NCBI RefSeq assembly: GCF_900186615.1
Contig: NZ_LT896588.1
Location: 574,211-638,210, forward strand
Reading direction: 5' to 3'
Length of the DNA stretch: 64,000 nucleotides
Origin: Parabacteroides bouchesdurhonensis
GTDB lineage: Bacteria > Bacteroidota > Bacteroidia > Bacteroidales > Tannerellaceae
In this document: positions 53,293 to 63,055 of the stretch, piece by piece
Layout: every line of letters starts with the position of its first letter
Numbering within the stretch: position 1 is the first letter of the stretch
Notes under the pieces: model-generated
What the model saw: only the letters and a program-made list of their open reading frames with translations
What the model was told of the DNA's origin: nothing
Database searches by the model: none
Made by a program: the position numbers and the translations under genes

Positions 53293-56200
53293 ATGAATGA
53301 CCTGGACATTATTGATGCTATCGACGCCCTTTTATCAATGAATGATGGAGACTCTGATGAGTTCATTTCCGAATATGAACAGAATAAATCGGGGAACGTT
53401 ACCAGTTTAACCGTATATCTCAGTATAAAAGATAGATTCCCGGCTCTTATTGAATTGGTCCTTAAGCTAAAAAGTTTACGAAGATTAGCATTAAAGACTA
53501 TCGGCAATGCCGATTTAACCTTATTAGCCCCTCTAAAACAAATCATAGATTTGGATTTATCTGATAATAATTTAGAGGATATTTCTCCTTTAAGTAACCT
53601 GACTCAGCTTATATCCCTCAATTTAAGTGTAAACGAGATAACTAACCTGACTCCTTTAAGGCAATTGACAAAATTGCAATGTCTATTGCTGGAAAGTAAC
53701 CCGTTAAAAAATATACGCAGCCTAAAATATTTAAAACACTTACAATTGCTTGATCTTTCATATAATAATATAAAAGATTTTTCTCCTATAGCTAATTTAA
53801 CCAACATGAAAGTTCTTTGTCTCAATGCCTGCAAGATCGAGCATCTTTCTATTTTTAATAATCTACAGCGGTTATCGGAGTTAATGCTTAAAGGCAATAC
53901 TATAACGGACCTACATCCTTTAAAAAAGCTGAAAGGGCTTATACATTTGGATTTAGAAGATAATTCCATAAATGATATTTCAGCTCTTTCCACATTAAGC
54001 AATCTGGAGAAATTGGACTTATCCGATAATTTAATTTCGAACATATCTCCATTGGAAAAACTGGAAAAGCTGAAAACACTAAATATATCCAACAACCACT
54101 CAATATCTGATATTTCTCCATTAAAAGATTTAAAGAAATTATCAGTACTTCAATTAGGGCAATGCAACATATCGGATATATCAACATTAGGTAAACTACA
54201 ACAGGTTAAAAGGCTGGATCTCAGTTTTAATAGAATATCAGATATATCAACATTAGGTTTTCTTACTAAAATCACAATTTTACAATTAAGTCACAATTTA
54301 GTTTTTGACATTTCACCATTAGGCTCTTTAAAAGCATTAAATTCATTACAAATGGATTACAATCCATTGAGTGATATCCAAACTTTGAGAGGCTTAAAAC
54401 AATTACGTCATTTGTCCTTAAACTACTGCCAAATATCAGATATTACCCCTTTAGCCAAATTGATCCGTTTAGAAAATTTACAACTAAACGGTAATCTCAT
54501 ATCCAACATATCTCCTTTAGGCAAGTTAAAGAACTTAAGCAATTTACGCCTTGTCCAAAACCAGATAAAGGATATATCACCATTGAAAGACATTAAAGAA
54601 TTCTATTTTCTAAACCTCAGTAACAATAAAATAAACTCGTTACCGGAATGGTGTAGTACATACCATGTCTTTCTGGATTCAGAATATCCTTCTCTTTACG
54701 GAATAGATATTACAGGCAATCCCCTGTCTGATCCTCCTATAGAAGTTGTAAAATTAGGTTCCGAGGCAATAAAGAGATATTTTGAAAAAAAGAAAAAAGA
54801 AGAATTTTCGTCCATACATGAAGCAAAGCTTATATTGGTTGGCGACGGAGCTGCAGGAAAGACCTCTTTACAAAAACGTTTAATAGATTCCAACGCTGTC
54901 CTTCCCAAAGAGGACAGAAGGACCAGAGGTATCGAAATATGCAATTGGGAGTTCAAAGAGAAATATATTGCCCATATTTGGGACTTTGGGGGACAAGACG
55001 TATATTATCCTGTCCATCGCTTCTTCCTGACAGAAAATTCTGTTTTTGTATTACTGGCTTCCACCCGTAACGAACAACATAATTTCGACTACTGGATTCC
55101 TACACTCTATCAATTTGGCGGAAGCAGCCCCATAATTATCGGGCAGACATGCCACGAAGGAAACCGCGTATCATGGAACGATTTGGGACTCTATATCAGC
55201 GGTCCGCAATTTAATATCATACGAGCGATAGACAAACCATATTTCGAACTGAATTTACCTAACCGGAACAAGGGATTATCTCTTATTAAAAAGGAAATAA
55301 TTCACCAACTTACCAAACTGCCACATTGTAACAAAGACATACCCAATTCATGGATTGCTACGCGTGACGCCCTTAAAATAGAAGCGACAAAAACGCCTTG
55401 TATTTCTTATGATAAGTTTAAAGAGATTTGTGATCAGGTTGCTCCCGATTCATTTATAGCTTCGGCTGATTATAAAGATTGCGCTTCCTTCCTTCACAAC
55501 ATCGGTGTTATTCTTTGGTATTCAAACAACACAACATTAAGAGACTGGATCATTTTACGTCCGGAATGGGGCATGCAAGCCGTATATCGCATTATAGACG
55601 ATGATCAGATTCAGAACAGAAAAGGACAGATAATAGCCGGCGATTTCAATCGTTTATGGAATGATGGTTCATACGAAAGCAAACATTCTATCCTCAAACA
55701 AATGCTGGAAGTATTCAGGGTAGCATTCCCTAAAAAACACAAGGCAGAGGAATATATTATGCCTGCCCGTTTATTATCCATGCCCGATGAGAAGCGATGG
55801 AAACAAGGGGCTTATCTAAGATTGGAATATGAATATCCATTTATGCCTCGCGGTATATTAAATCAAGTAAGTGCAGAGTTGAGCCGATATATTGTATTAG
55901 ATCAAAACGGAGAAGAAGAAGTTTGGAACAATGCCGTCAATTTCGTATCCAGCAGCGCTTACTGCCAGTTGGAAGAAATCTTTTACCAGAAGAAAATTAT
56001 CCTACAATCCCAAGGAAAAGACGCCAGAGGGTTAGCTATGGTGGTAATGAATGCCTTAAACAATATAACCAGCAGCTATAAAGGCGTTACTCCAAAGATA
56101 TATGTTCCGTGTACTTGTCAAGAATGCAAGTCGGGAGAACATCAAAGTCGTTTTCTGTATGACGATTTAATCCGCTTATCCCAGAAAAGATCCGATGTAT

Positions 56201-56802
56201 ATTGTAATGAATCCGGTGAGAAATTATCTATAGACGATCTGCTTTATAATGCAGGTTTCTTCCGCAAAATAGAACCCGGTCAAAACGAAATATACCCCAG
56301 TCTGCAAACAATACGTATTTTTCTTGCCTCTTCTTCCGAACTGGAAGTAGACAGAAAAGAATTTGAATTATTTATCAACCGGGAGAATAAAGAGCTTATT
56401 AAAAGCGGTATTTTCATCTCATTGGAAATATGGGAAGACTTTCTGGATGCAATGTCGAAATCCCGATTGCAAGATGAATATAACAAAGCTGTCAGATCAT
56501 CCGATATATTTGTCAGTTTATTCTTTACCAAAGCCGGTATCTTTACCGAAGAAGAATTTGACACAGCCTATGGACAGTTTATCAGAACAGGCAAACCTTA
56601 TGTATATACTTACTTTAAAGATGCTCCGATAAGCACCGGAAACATTGATGAAAACATCAACAGCCTGCTTGCATTCAAAAAAAGGCTAAAGCTTCTGGGA
56701 CACTTCCCAACTTCTTATACCAACATAGAAGATTTAAAACTCAAAATAAAAAAACAGTTGGATAAATTATTACCCAAATTAGTCTTACATAAATTAAATT
56801 AA
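53293..56802 (+). CDS. LRR-Roc-COR (Roco) protein with TIR-like C-terminal domain
   Basis: 1169 residues, no signal peptide, so cytoplasmic. About 18 leucine-rich repeats of 22 residues (63-475; pattern LxxLxLSxNxIxDISPL). Roc GTPase about 511-680: P-loop GDGAAGKTS (517-525), DFGGQ (564-568), and QTCHEG in place of the usual guanine motif. COR dimerisation region about 690-900 (DWIILRPEWGMQAVYRI). A Cys cluster C940, C942, C945, C971. C-terminal domain 1005-1165 starts IRIFLASSSELEVDRKEFE and has SSDIFVSLFFTKAGIFTEEE, a TIR-like beta-C/helix-C pattern with candidate catalytic Glu at 1086-1088. Sensor-GTPase-effector order suggests innate immune or signalling function; this is inferred. The LRR part is visibly AT-rich. 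Confidence 0.85.
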   Translation: MNDLDIIDAIDALLSMNDGDSDEFISEYEQNKSGNVTSLTVYLSIKDRFPALIELVLKLKSLRRLALKTIGNADLTLLAPLKQIIDLDLSDNNLEDISPLSNLTQLISLNLSVNEITNLTPLRQLTKLQCLLLESNPLKNIRSLKYLKHLQLLDLSYNNIKDFSPIANLTNMKVLCLNACKIEHLSIFNNLQRLSELMLKGNTITDLHPLKKLKGLIHLDLEDNSINDISALSTLSNLEKLDLSDNLISNISPLEKLEKLKTLNISNNHSISDISPLKDLKKLSVLQLGQCNISDISTLGKLQQVKRLDLSFNRISDISTLGFLTKITILQLSHNLVFDISPLGSLKALNSLQMDYNPLSDIQTLRGLKQLRHLSLNYCQISDITPLAKLIRLENLQLNGNLISNISPLGKLKNLSNLRLVQNQIKDISPLKDIKEFYFLNLSNNKINSLPEWCSTYHVFLDSEYPSLYGIDITGNPLSDPPIEVVKLGSEAIKRYFEKKKKEEFSSIHEAKLILVGDGAAGKTSLQKRLIDSNAVLPKEDRRTRGIEICNWEFKEKYIAHIWDFGGQDVYYPVHRFFLTENSVFVLLASTRNEQHNFDYWIPTLYQFGGSSPIIIGQTCHEGNRVSWNDLGLYISGPQFNIIRAIDKPYFELNLPNRNKGLSLIKKEIIHQLTKLPHCNKDIPNSWIATRDALKIEATKTPCISYDKFKEICDQVAPDSFIASADYKDCASFLHNIGVILWYSNNTTLRDWIILRPEWGMQAVYRIIDDDQIQNRKGQIIAGDFNRLWNDGSYESKHSILKQMLEVFRVAFPKKHKAEEYIMPARLLSMPDEKRWKQGAYLRLEYEYPFMPRGILNQVSAELSRYIVLDQNGEEEVWNNAVNFVSSSAYCQLEEIFYQKKIILQSQGKDARGLAMVVMNALNNITSSYKGVTPKIYVPCTCQECKSGEHQSRFLYDDLIRLSQKRSDVYCNESGEKLSIDDLLYNAGFFRKIEPGQNEIYPSLQTIRIFLASSSELEVDRKEFELFINRENKELIKSGIFISLEIWEDFLDAMSKSRLQDEYNKAVRSSDIFVSLFFTKAGIFTEEEFDTAYGQFIRTGKPYVYTYFKDAPISTGNIDENINSLLAFKKRLKLLGHFPTSYTNIEDLKLKIKKQLDKLLPKLVLHKLN

Positions 56803-56880
56803 GCCGTGTTCCCATAATATAAACTCCATTATGATGTAAATATATATAGGAACACGGCTATAGCCCAAAGGCTCTTTTTT
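56802..56880. terminator. double hairpin between the Roco gene and Gfo/Idh gene
   Basis: AGCCGTGTTCC (56802-56812) pairs with GGAACACGGCT (56849-56859), then AGCC/GGCT (56862-56873) with CTTTTTT. The 36-base AT-rich loop is unusual. It serves the convergent genes. Confidence 0.75.
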
Positions 56881-56893
56881 AAATATCCAATCC

Positions 56894-58234
56894 TTACAAT
56901 TTCACCTCCCAGCCCTTTTGATATTCTCTGGTCCAGTACTTATCTGTATCAGGAGTTCCTATGATATGGCCATTCTCACTGTCTATTTCCAAAGAATGTC
57001 CAACACGGTGAGAGATATTACCCAGTTGCATTAACAACGTACTTTTATGTCCGGTAAGAATGTCGGCATTCAACTTTTCACCTTTCAAGATTCCATCCAG
57101 GAAGTTACGAATATGGAAACCATCCAGTTCTTTTGCCGGATCAATCTGGTTGCGGGCATCAATCTCTACCTGGCTATATACCTGTTTTATTTTCTTATTA
57201 TCAAGATCGTAAATAATATAACCATTGCTTCCGGTGATTACCAGACTTCCCTTATCGCCATAGAACATAGCGCCAACCGTACTGCCTTCAATCGTCCGTC
57301 CGTTACAGCTACGGCCTTCCCATACCATACTTTTATCATTCCCGAATTCAAGATTAATCACTTGCGTATCGGGAGTTTCCCAATCATCTTTATAACGATA
57401 ACGTCCACCGTAAGAGTTTACCTTTGTAGGATAATCCACACCCATTCCCCAACGGAGAAGGTCAATCATGTGCGTACCGTTATTGGCCGATTCGGACGTA
57501 CCCCAATGCCAGAACCAATGCCAGTTATAATGTAAGAAATTAGATTTATAGCCAACACGTGGAGCCGGTCCTTGCCATAAATCCCAATCCAGCCATTCAG
57601 GAACGGCCGTTACCGGTTCAATACCAATCGAAGGCCTGTTATTCGTGTACCATGCTTTCCCAAAATAAGGATTACCTATTACACCATTCTTTATCTCGTT
57701 GATTCCCTCAATCACATTCGGCCACGAACGACGCTGCGTACCCATTGCCACAACACGTTTGTATTTATCCGCAGCCTTCACCAGTATTTCCCCTTCTTCC
57801 GGACAATAACTGCAAGGCTTTTCCAGATACACATCTTTACCCGCCTGCATAGCCATCAAAGCTGCATAAGCATGCCAATGATCCGGAGTAGCAATCATTA
57901 CGGCATCTATATCTTTAGCCTCTATCATCTTACGGATATCTCTTTCAGGTATGGGAGCATCACCTGTTATCTTTTCGATAGACGCGATACTTTTCTCAAT
58001 AGCCCGTTTATCTACATCACACACATAAGTAACCTCACAGTTATGTTGCTTACAAAAATTATTAGCTAATGCGAAACCACGTGCATTTACACCTGCTGCG
58101 CCCACACGAATCCGGTCATTTGCCCCCACAATCCGGTCATAGCTTTTTGCGCTGAATCCGGGTAACACACCTCCAACGGAAACTAAAGCTGTTCCCATCA
58201 TTGCTTTTTTTAGAAAATTACGTCTTGTCGTCAT
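56894..58234 (-). CDS. Gfo/Idh/MocA-family oxidoreductase, exported by Tat
   Basis: 446 residues. Twin-arginine signal TTRRNFLKKAMMG followed by a hydrophobic stretch to about 28 (FSAKS). Rossmann NAD(P) domain starts IRVGAAGVNARG; dinucleotide and catalytic region with EKPCSYCPEEG (Lys-Pro of the family) and C-terminal substrate domain HMIDLLRWGMGVDYP. Tat-exported Gfo/Idh proteins in Bacteroidetes act on sugars or glycosides in the periplasm, some as glycosidases. Substrate unknown. Last gene of the catabolic cluster. Confidence 0.87.
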   Translation of the reverse strand: MTTRRNFLKKAMMGTALVSVGGVLPGFSAKSYDRIVGANDRIRVGAAGVNARGFALANNFCKQHNCEVTYVCDVDKRAIEKSIASIEKITGDAPIPERDIRKMIEAKDIDAVMIATPDHWHAYAALMAMQAGKDVYLEKPCSYCPEEGEILVKAADKYKRVVAMGTQRRSWPNVIEGINEIKNGVIGNPYFGKAWYTNNRPSIGIEPVTAVPEWLDWDLWQGPAPRVGYKSNFLHYNWHWFWHWGTSESANNGTHMIDLLRWGMGVDYPTKVNSYGGRYRYKDDWETPDTQVINLEFGNDKSMVWEGRSCNGRTIEGSTVGAMFYGDKGSLVITGSNGYIIYDLDNKKIKQVYSQVEIDARNQIDPAKELDGFHIRNFLDGILKGEKLNADILTGHKSTLLMQLGNISHRVGHSLEIDSENGHIIGTPDTDKYWTREYQKGWEVKL

Positions 58235-58248
58235 GATACTATTTTTAA

Positions 58249-59562
58249 TTATTCTGATATAAATGAATTTAATAAGTCCAGATACTCATTTTTAGACAGC
58301 ACCGGTTTGTAGTCCTTTAATATATCGGACAAATTGCCGGGCTGTTCGGTTAATAAATCAACTAATGTCCGTGCAATAATCTTTGCCGGAATAACTACCG
58401 CCGATTCATAGTCGGTTACTTCAAAATTGGCGGCATGCAGAAATCCTTTAGTGCCTCCGGCTGTAGCATGTATAGCAGGCATTAAATGGGAAATATCCCC
58501 CATATCGGTTGATGCCTTGAAATGTCCCATCCTTATAATTTGCTTCTCCGTCATAAATTGCCGGGCATTTGCCGCGAAGCAACCATTTATATCCGGATTG
58601 CAAACCAAAGGAAGATAACCGGGCAAGGTCTTTATATGCGTAGTTGCGCCCACAGCATCGCCTCCGGCCTTAAACGCTCTGTCGAATTTCCGGGATACAT
58701 CCTGTATTCCATCTATTGTAGAGGAACGGACATAAGCCTCCAGACGGACATCGGCAGGAACACTGTTCACGCTTTCGCCTCCTTTCGTTATTATAAAATG
58801 AACCCTGCTATGCTCTTCATCCTTAAAGGTCTCACGCATGGCATTGATAGCATTGATTCCTGATATGGCGGCATTCAAAGCATTGATTCCTTCATGAGGA
58901 TATGCCGCGGCGTGAGCCGCCTTTCCAATATATTGAACCTGTTTACTGTTAAATCCGGTGCCGGAGTCGTATATGCCAATAGTCGGACCTGGTAAATCGG
59001 ATTCCGCATGTACCATCAAGGCGGCATCTATGTCATCAAACTCGCCCAGCCTGACAAGCTCCTGCTTCCCTCCGAAATACTTTATTTTTCCTTCTCTCTT
59101 CAACTCTTCACGGTATCCCAGTTCTATATATTCTTCTGCCGATACTGCAAAGAAAGTTACATTACCATTCAGGGCATCGCCTATACCCGATGACTTCATA
59201 GCTTTAGCAACAAGCATAAGAATCCCCAGTTGCAAATTATGCCCGCACGTATGGGTAGCTCCCGATACAGGATCGGCCAACGGACTCTCGCGGCAAACGA
59301 TACCATCCAGTTCCCCTAATACGGCAATATTGCGTACCGGCTCTCCCGTGTTTTTCAACTTCGCTTTTACGCCGGTCAAAGCCAGTTTGTCTTTTACGTC
59401 ATATCCGCAAGAACGAAGATAACCGGCTATCAAACCGGAAGTCCGCACCTCCCGGAAACCCAGTTCAGGATGATGTCCGATGTCTTTTACCATCTCCAAG
59501 ACTTCCTTAGAACAGCGGTCTATTTCATCTATTACTGTTTTCTTTATTTCTTCCGTATTCAT
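58249..59562 (-). CDS. M20-family amidohydrolase
   Basis: 437 residues, cytoplasmic, resembling AbgB/amidohydrolases of M20D that cut N-acyl amino acids or p-aminobenzoyl-glutamate. Motifs: HHPELGFRE-like HPELGFREVRTSG at about 30, GELDG, THTCGHNLQ (metal-binding Cys and His), AAHAAAYPHEGINALNAA and GGTKGF near the end. The usual metal-site Asp after CGH is Asn here. 14 bases before the Gfo/Idh gene, so same operon. Confidence 0.88.
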   Translation of the reverse strand: MNTEEIKKTVIDEIDRCSKEVLEMVKDIGHHPELGFREVRTSGLIAGYLRSCGYDVKDKLALTGVKAKLKNTGEPVRNIAVLGELDGIVCRESPLADPVSGATHTCGHNLQLGILMLVAKAMKSSGIGDALNGNVTFFAVSAEEYIELGYREELKREGKIKYFGGKQELVRLGEFDDIDAALMVHAESDLPGPTIGIYDSGTGFNSKQVQYIGKAAHAAAYPHEGINALNAAISGINAINAMRETFKDEEHSRVHFIITKGGESVNSVPADVRLEAYVRSSTIDGIQDVSRKFDRAFKAGGDAVGATTHIKTLPGYLPLVCNPDINGCFAANARQFMTEKQIIRMGHFKASTDMGDISHLMPAIHATAGGTKGFLHAANFEVTDYESAVVIPAKIIARTLVDLLTEQPGNLSDILKDYKPVLSKNEYLDLLNSFISE

Positions 59563-59740
59563 ATTTAATCCGTTTCCCTGCTTCTATTAATTTCATCCTC
59601 CCGACATTTTAAGTCCGGAGATACGATATTTTATTCTTTTGACCTGTATTTTCTACTAAATTGTCCTATGATTCAAGTTAATAGCAGCTATATATATCTG
59701 CTAAAACATACCAGTCGGACAATTTTACCTTTTAATCCTT

Positions 59741-60949
59741 CTACACCAAAGAAAGCAATTGCTTGGCAGACAAAAAGATAACCCATATTGTAGCCATATT
59801 GAGTATGATGTTTTCAGATAGCGAATTTTTATGCACTCCCATGATCCGTTTATTATTGGAAAGGAAGCATAACACAACTGCCACCAACGGAGCGCCAAGA
59901 ACGGTCATTGCCTGTGCAAAAATGATAAGCTGTATCGGGTTTGAATCGAAGAATACGGCAACCAGCGTGCTCAATGCCAATACAACGGAAGCAAACACCT
60001 TCACCCATTTGTCATTAACAGACTGTCCTAAATGTAACGCATCCGCCAAAAAGATTCCACTCATTACCGCATTTGCCACATAAGAAGAGAACGAGGCAGC
60101 AAACAGTCCGATAAGGAACAGCCATTTGGCCAAAGGACCCAACAATGGTTCCAGCTGCAAAGCCATATCTATGGCACTATTTACCTGGATACCTTTGGGA
60201 GCTAATACTGCAGCCGAAGTCACAATAATAATCGCACTTAATGTGCCGAGCGTTACAATTCCGACCACGGCATCCCGCAAACCTTTCTTCAAATCCTCAA
60301 GATGCCAGTTTTTACCCTGTACCATATAAACCTGTCCCGCCGCTGCTGCTACACTGAACGAGGTGGAAGCTATCGCAATCAGGATACTAACATCGGAAGG
60401 CACTGATGGGATAAAGCCTTTCAGTAATTCAACGCCATCTATCCTTGCCCTGAATAAATTGCCGGCAAACGCAACAATCATCAGGATAACGAGGAACACC
60501 ATTACCTTCTCCAATAAGTTGTAGAAGTTGGAAGATGTCCATATAAATGCTAAGGTTACTATCAGAAACAGAACAGCCCATATAGCAATTCCACCGCCAA
60601 ACAACGTATCCATAGATAAGCCAATCCCTACGGTATTGCCTGTTTGGAAACCGGCGCAACTAAAGCACACGCTTAAACCCATAAGTATGGAAAGCGTACG
60701 GCCATAGTTTTGCTCAACAATAGATAATAGCGATTTAGAAGAGATGCAGCCTACTCTGGCAGCCATCCGGGTAAAGTAGATCATAAAAAAGACCGAAACC
60801 ACAATTACCCAAAGCGTGGAATATTGCATCGTAGCGCCCGCTTTGCTGCATACCGTAAGAGTGCCCGGTCCTAAGACCATGGCAGCGGTTATGAGTCCGG
60901 GCCCCAGAACCTCGAATACTTTCTTTAAGCTAAACTTTCTTATATCCAT
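59741..60949 (-). CDS. divergent Nramp-superfamily transporter
   Basis: 402 residues, about 11 membrane helices. The first helix GPGLITAAMVLGPGT matches Nramp helix 1, but the metal-binding DPGN is GPGT (27-30) and the helix-6 MPH motif is replaced by AAAAG (around 201-205). Loss of these ligands means classical Mn/Fe transport is unlikely. The genes around it encode catabolic enzymes, which suggests an organic substrate or a magnesium-like role; unproven. 7 bases after the DapA-like gene. Confidence 0.83.
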   Translation of the reverse strand: MDIRKFSLKKVFEVLGPGLITAAMVLGPGTLTVCSKAGATMQYSTLWVIVVSVFFMIYFTRMAARVGCISSKSLLSIVEQNYGRTLSILMGLSVCFSCAGFQTGNTVGIGLSMDTLFGGGIAIWAVLFLIVTLAFIWTSSNFYNLLEKVMVFLVILMIVAFAGNLFRARIDGVELLKGFIPSVPSDVSILIAIASTSFSVAAAAGQVYMVQGKNWHLEDLKKGLRDAVVGIVTLGTLSAIIIVTSAAVLAPKGIQVNSAIDMALQLEPLLGPLAKWLFLIGLFAASFSSYVANAVMSGIFLADALHLGQSVNDKWVKVFASVVLALSTLVAVFFDSNPIQLIIFAQAMTVLGAPLVAVVLCFLSNNKRIMGVHKNSLSENIILNMATIWVIFLSAKQLLSLV

Positions 60950-60956
60950 ATCCGTA

Positions 60957-62024
60957 TTACTTCAACCATTCAGACAAATGCCCGCTAACAAAAGCATCGT
61001 CGTTCAAATGTGGATATGCTTTATATACTCTGGTTATTTCATCTTCCTGGCCGGGAGACAACACTTCATGAGGGTTCAGGCACCATGTACCTTTAAACAA
61101 GCCCTGACGTCTTAACACTTCATGCAAACCCGGAATACATCCGGCAAAATCATTGGCCGTATCAAAGAAGGCTGCATTCGTATCCGTAATCTGCACTCCT
61201 CTGGTAAGTAACTCATGAGGAATATCTTTACCGGAATCCAGCAAAGCATGCACTTCATTCAACAATTCAACCGCTTTACGGGTCCAAACACACCAATGCC
61301 CTAACAGTCCTCCTTTTATCCGCACCTTCTTTATTCCTTCTTCTGTAGAAATGGCATATTCGGTCAGCAAATCAGGAACGATATTGTCGTCGTTGCCTGT
61401 ATAAAGAGTTATCTCGTTTTCTTTGCCGGCATCGCATACGGCACGTACAACGTCGAACGTTTTATAACGATTGAACGGAGCCATTTTTATGCCAAGTACA
61501 TTCGGAATAGCAGCAAACTCTTTCCAAAAGTCGTACGGTAAAGCCATACCGCCAACAGAAGGCTGCAGGTAGAAACCGATTACCGGCATAATGGCAGCTA
61601 TCTGTCTGCAATGAGAAAGAAGCTCTTCCATACTTTTCTCTTTCAGAGCAGCCAAACTCAGCAGGCAGGCATGGTATCCGGCAGATACGGCATAGCGGGC
61701 TTCACGAATTGCCTGCTCGGTGTTTCCGCACACACCTGCAACTTTTAAAATAGTCCGACCTCTTAATGTAGCCCATGAATCGATCTCGGAAGAAACAGCA
61801 GATAATACTTGTTCGAACATTCCGTGTTCACGTATTTCAAATTGGGTAGAATGCACTCCTACAGCCAAACCGCCTACTCCCGCATCAATATAGTAGCGGA
61901 TCAGGGCTTTCTGATGCTGTTCGTCAAATTTACGGTTTTCGTCCAGTGCCAATGGAACGGCCGGTATTACGCATCCTTTCCTAAAGGAGTTTAGTATCTC
62001 TTTGTTTATGTCTTGTATCTTCAT
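60957..62024 (-). CDS. DapA/N-acetylneuraminate lyase superfamily aldolase
   Basis: 355 residues, longer than the usual 290. TIM-barrel class I aldolase with the catalytic Tyr152 (VIGFYLQPSVGG) and Schiff-base Lys180 (VLGIKMAP) separated by 28 residues as in E. coli DapA. The genomic setting in a degradation cluster and the distinct sequence argue against lysine biosynthesis; a 2-keto-acid sugar or hydroxy-acid cleaving enzyme is more likely. Separated from the epimerase by 5 bases. Confidence 0.87.
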   Translation of the reverse strand: MKIQDINKEILNSFRKGCVIPAVPLALDENRKFDEQHQKALIRYYIDAGVGGLAVGVHSTQFEIREHGMFEQVLSAVSSEIDSWATLRGRTILKVAGVCGNTEQAIREARYAVSAGYHACLLSLAALKEKSMEELLSHCRQIAAIMPVIGFYLQPSVGGMALPYDFWKEFAAIPNVLGIKMAPFNRYKTFDVVRAVCDAGKENEITLYTGNDDNIVPDLLTEYAISTEEGIKKVRIKGGLLGHWCVWTRKAVELLNEVHALLDSGKDIPHELLTRGVQITDTNAAFFDTANDFAGCIPGLHEVLRRQGLFKGTWCLNPHEVLSPGQEDEITRVYKAYPHLNDDAFVSGHLSEWLK

Positions 62025-62029
62025 GGTTC

Positions 62030-63055
62030 TTAGTATTTTCCGTTATTTACTTCAAAATGTGTAGGTTTATTAAGTTCCCGGCCTCCTTGCATAATCCATT
62101 CGGCTTGCATGCGTATGAGTTCTTTTGCCGGCACGGACGGAGTTCCGAAATAGCCGAATGCTTTACTTGAATTATTTAAATAAGAAGTATCGGCGGAAGG
62201 GATTTGTAATTCCAGTTTCTTACCCATTATACGGGCCATTTCTTCGGCAACGTCTTTTACTGATAGAATTTCCGTACCGGTAATATTCAAATAGTTGGCA
62301 GGCGAAGTACAATGATCCAAAGCAAGAAGCGTATAGTTATTAGCATCGCCTTGCCATAAAATATTAAAATACTCCACACCGGAAACAACAGTTTCATCCT
62401 GCCATATCTTTCGGCCTATATCAGACAGAACTCCGTATCTTAAATCAGTGGAATAATTTAAGCGTAACAGTAATACAGGCGTATTATTCTTTTGGGAGAA
62501 GTATTCGAAAACCCGTTCACGTCCCAAACATGATTGAGCATATTCGCCTACAGGATCAGGATGATCCGTCTCAACAGAACCGCCGGATTGTTTAGATACC
62601 AACGGATAGACACAGCCTGTTGAAAAGGCTACAATTTTGGAATCTTTGTAATATTCCGCACAATAGGAAGGCATAAGCACATTCATTGCCCATGTCTGAG
62701 GCTCTGAGCCTTCGGTACCAAACTTCCGTCCGGCCATGAATACGACATTCTCCGTGAGAGGCAATTTCTTCAATTGTTCCCGGTCGCTCAAGTCGCAGGC
62801 AATCGTTTCTATTCCCCATTCTTCCAGTTTCTTCCGGCCGGCAGAATCCGAAAAACGCGATACGGCATAAACCTTTTTATTCACTCCGGCTTTCTCTATC
62901 GCCTTCTTCGCCATTAAGCATAAAGACAAGCCTATTTTACCATTGGCGCCTAATATGGACAGATCGCCAGGCAGCCTCTTAAAAAACTCGACTAATTGCC
63001 CGGAAGGTTGAGCAATTAATTCATCCAATTCTAATTCATTAAATGGTGTTCTCAT
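62030..63055 (-). CDS. NAD-dependent epimerase/dehydratase family protein
   Basis: 341 residues, extended SDR with nucleotide motif GANGKIG (36-42), FSTGCVYPLVSK with the Ser and Tyr positions, and QSCLGRERVFEYFS. The usual YxxxK is not obvious, so the activity may differ from classical epimerases. Substrate unknown. First clear gene of the four-gene run epimerase, aldolase, transporter, amidohydrolase. Confidence 0.82.
   Translation of the reverse strand: MRTPFNELELDELIAQPSGQLVEFFKRLPGDLSILGANGKIGLSLCLMAKKAIEKAGVNKKVYAVSRFSDSAGRKKLEEWGIETIACDLSDREQLKKLPLTENVVFMAGRKFGTEGSEPQTWAMNVLMPSYCAEYYKDSKIVAFSTGCVYPLVSKQSGGSVETDHPDPVGEYAQSCLGRERVFEYFSQKNNTPVLLLRLNYSTDLRYGVLSDIGRKIWQDETVVSGVEYFNILWQGDANNYTLLALDHCTSPANYLNITGTEILSVKDVAEEMARIMGKKLELQIPSADTSYLNNSSKAFGYFGTPSVPAKELIRMQAEWIMQGGRELNKPTHFEVNNGKY

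Noticed and set aside
60957..62024. Lysine-pathway dapA
   Set aside because: The length of 355 residues and the catabolic neighbourhood do not fit 4-hydroxy-tetrahydrodipicolinate synthase; only superfamily membership is claimed.
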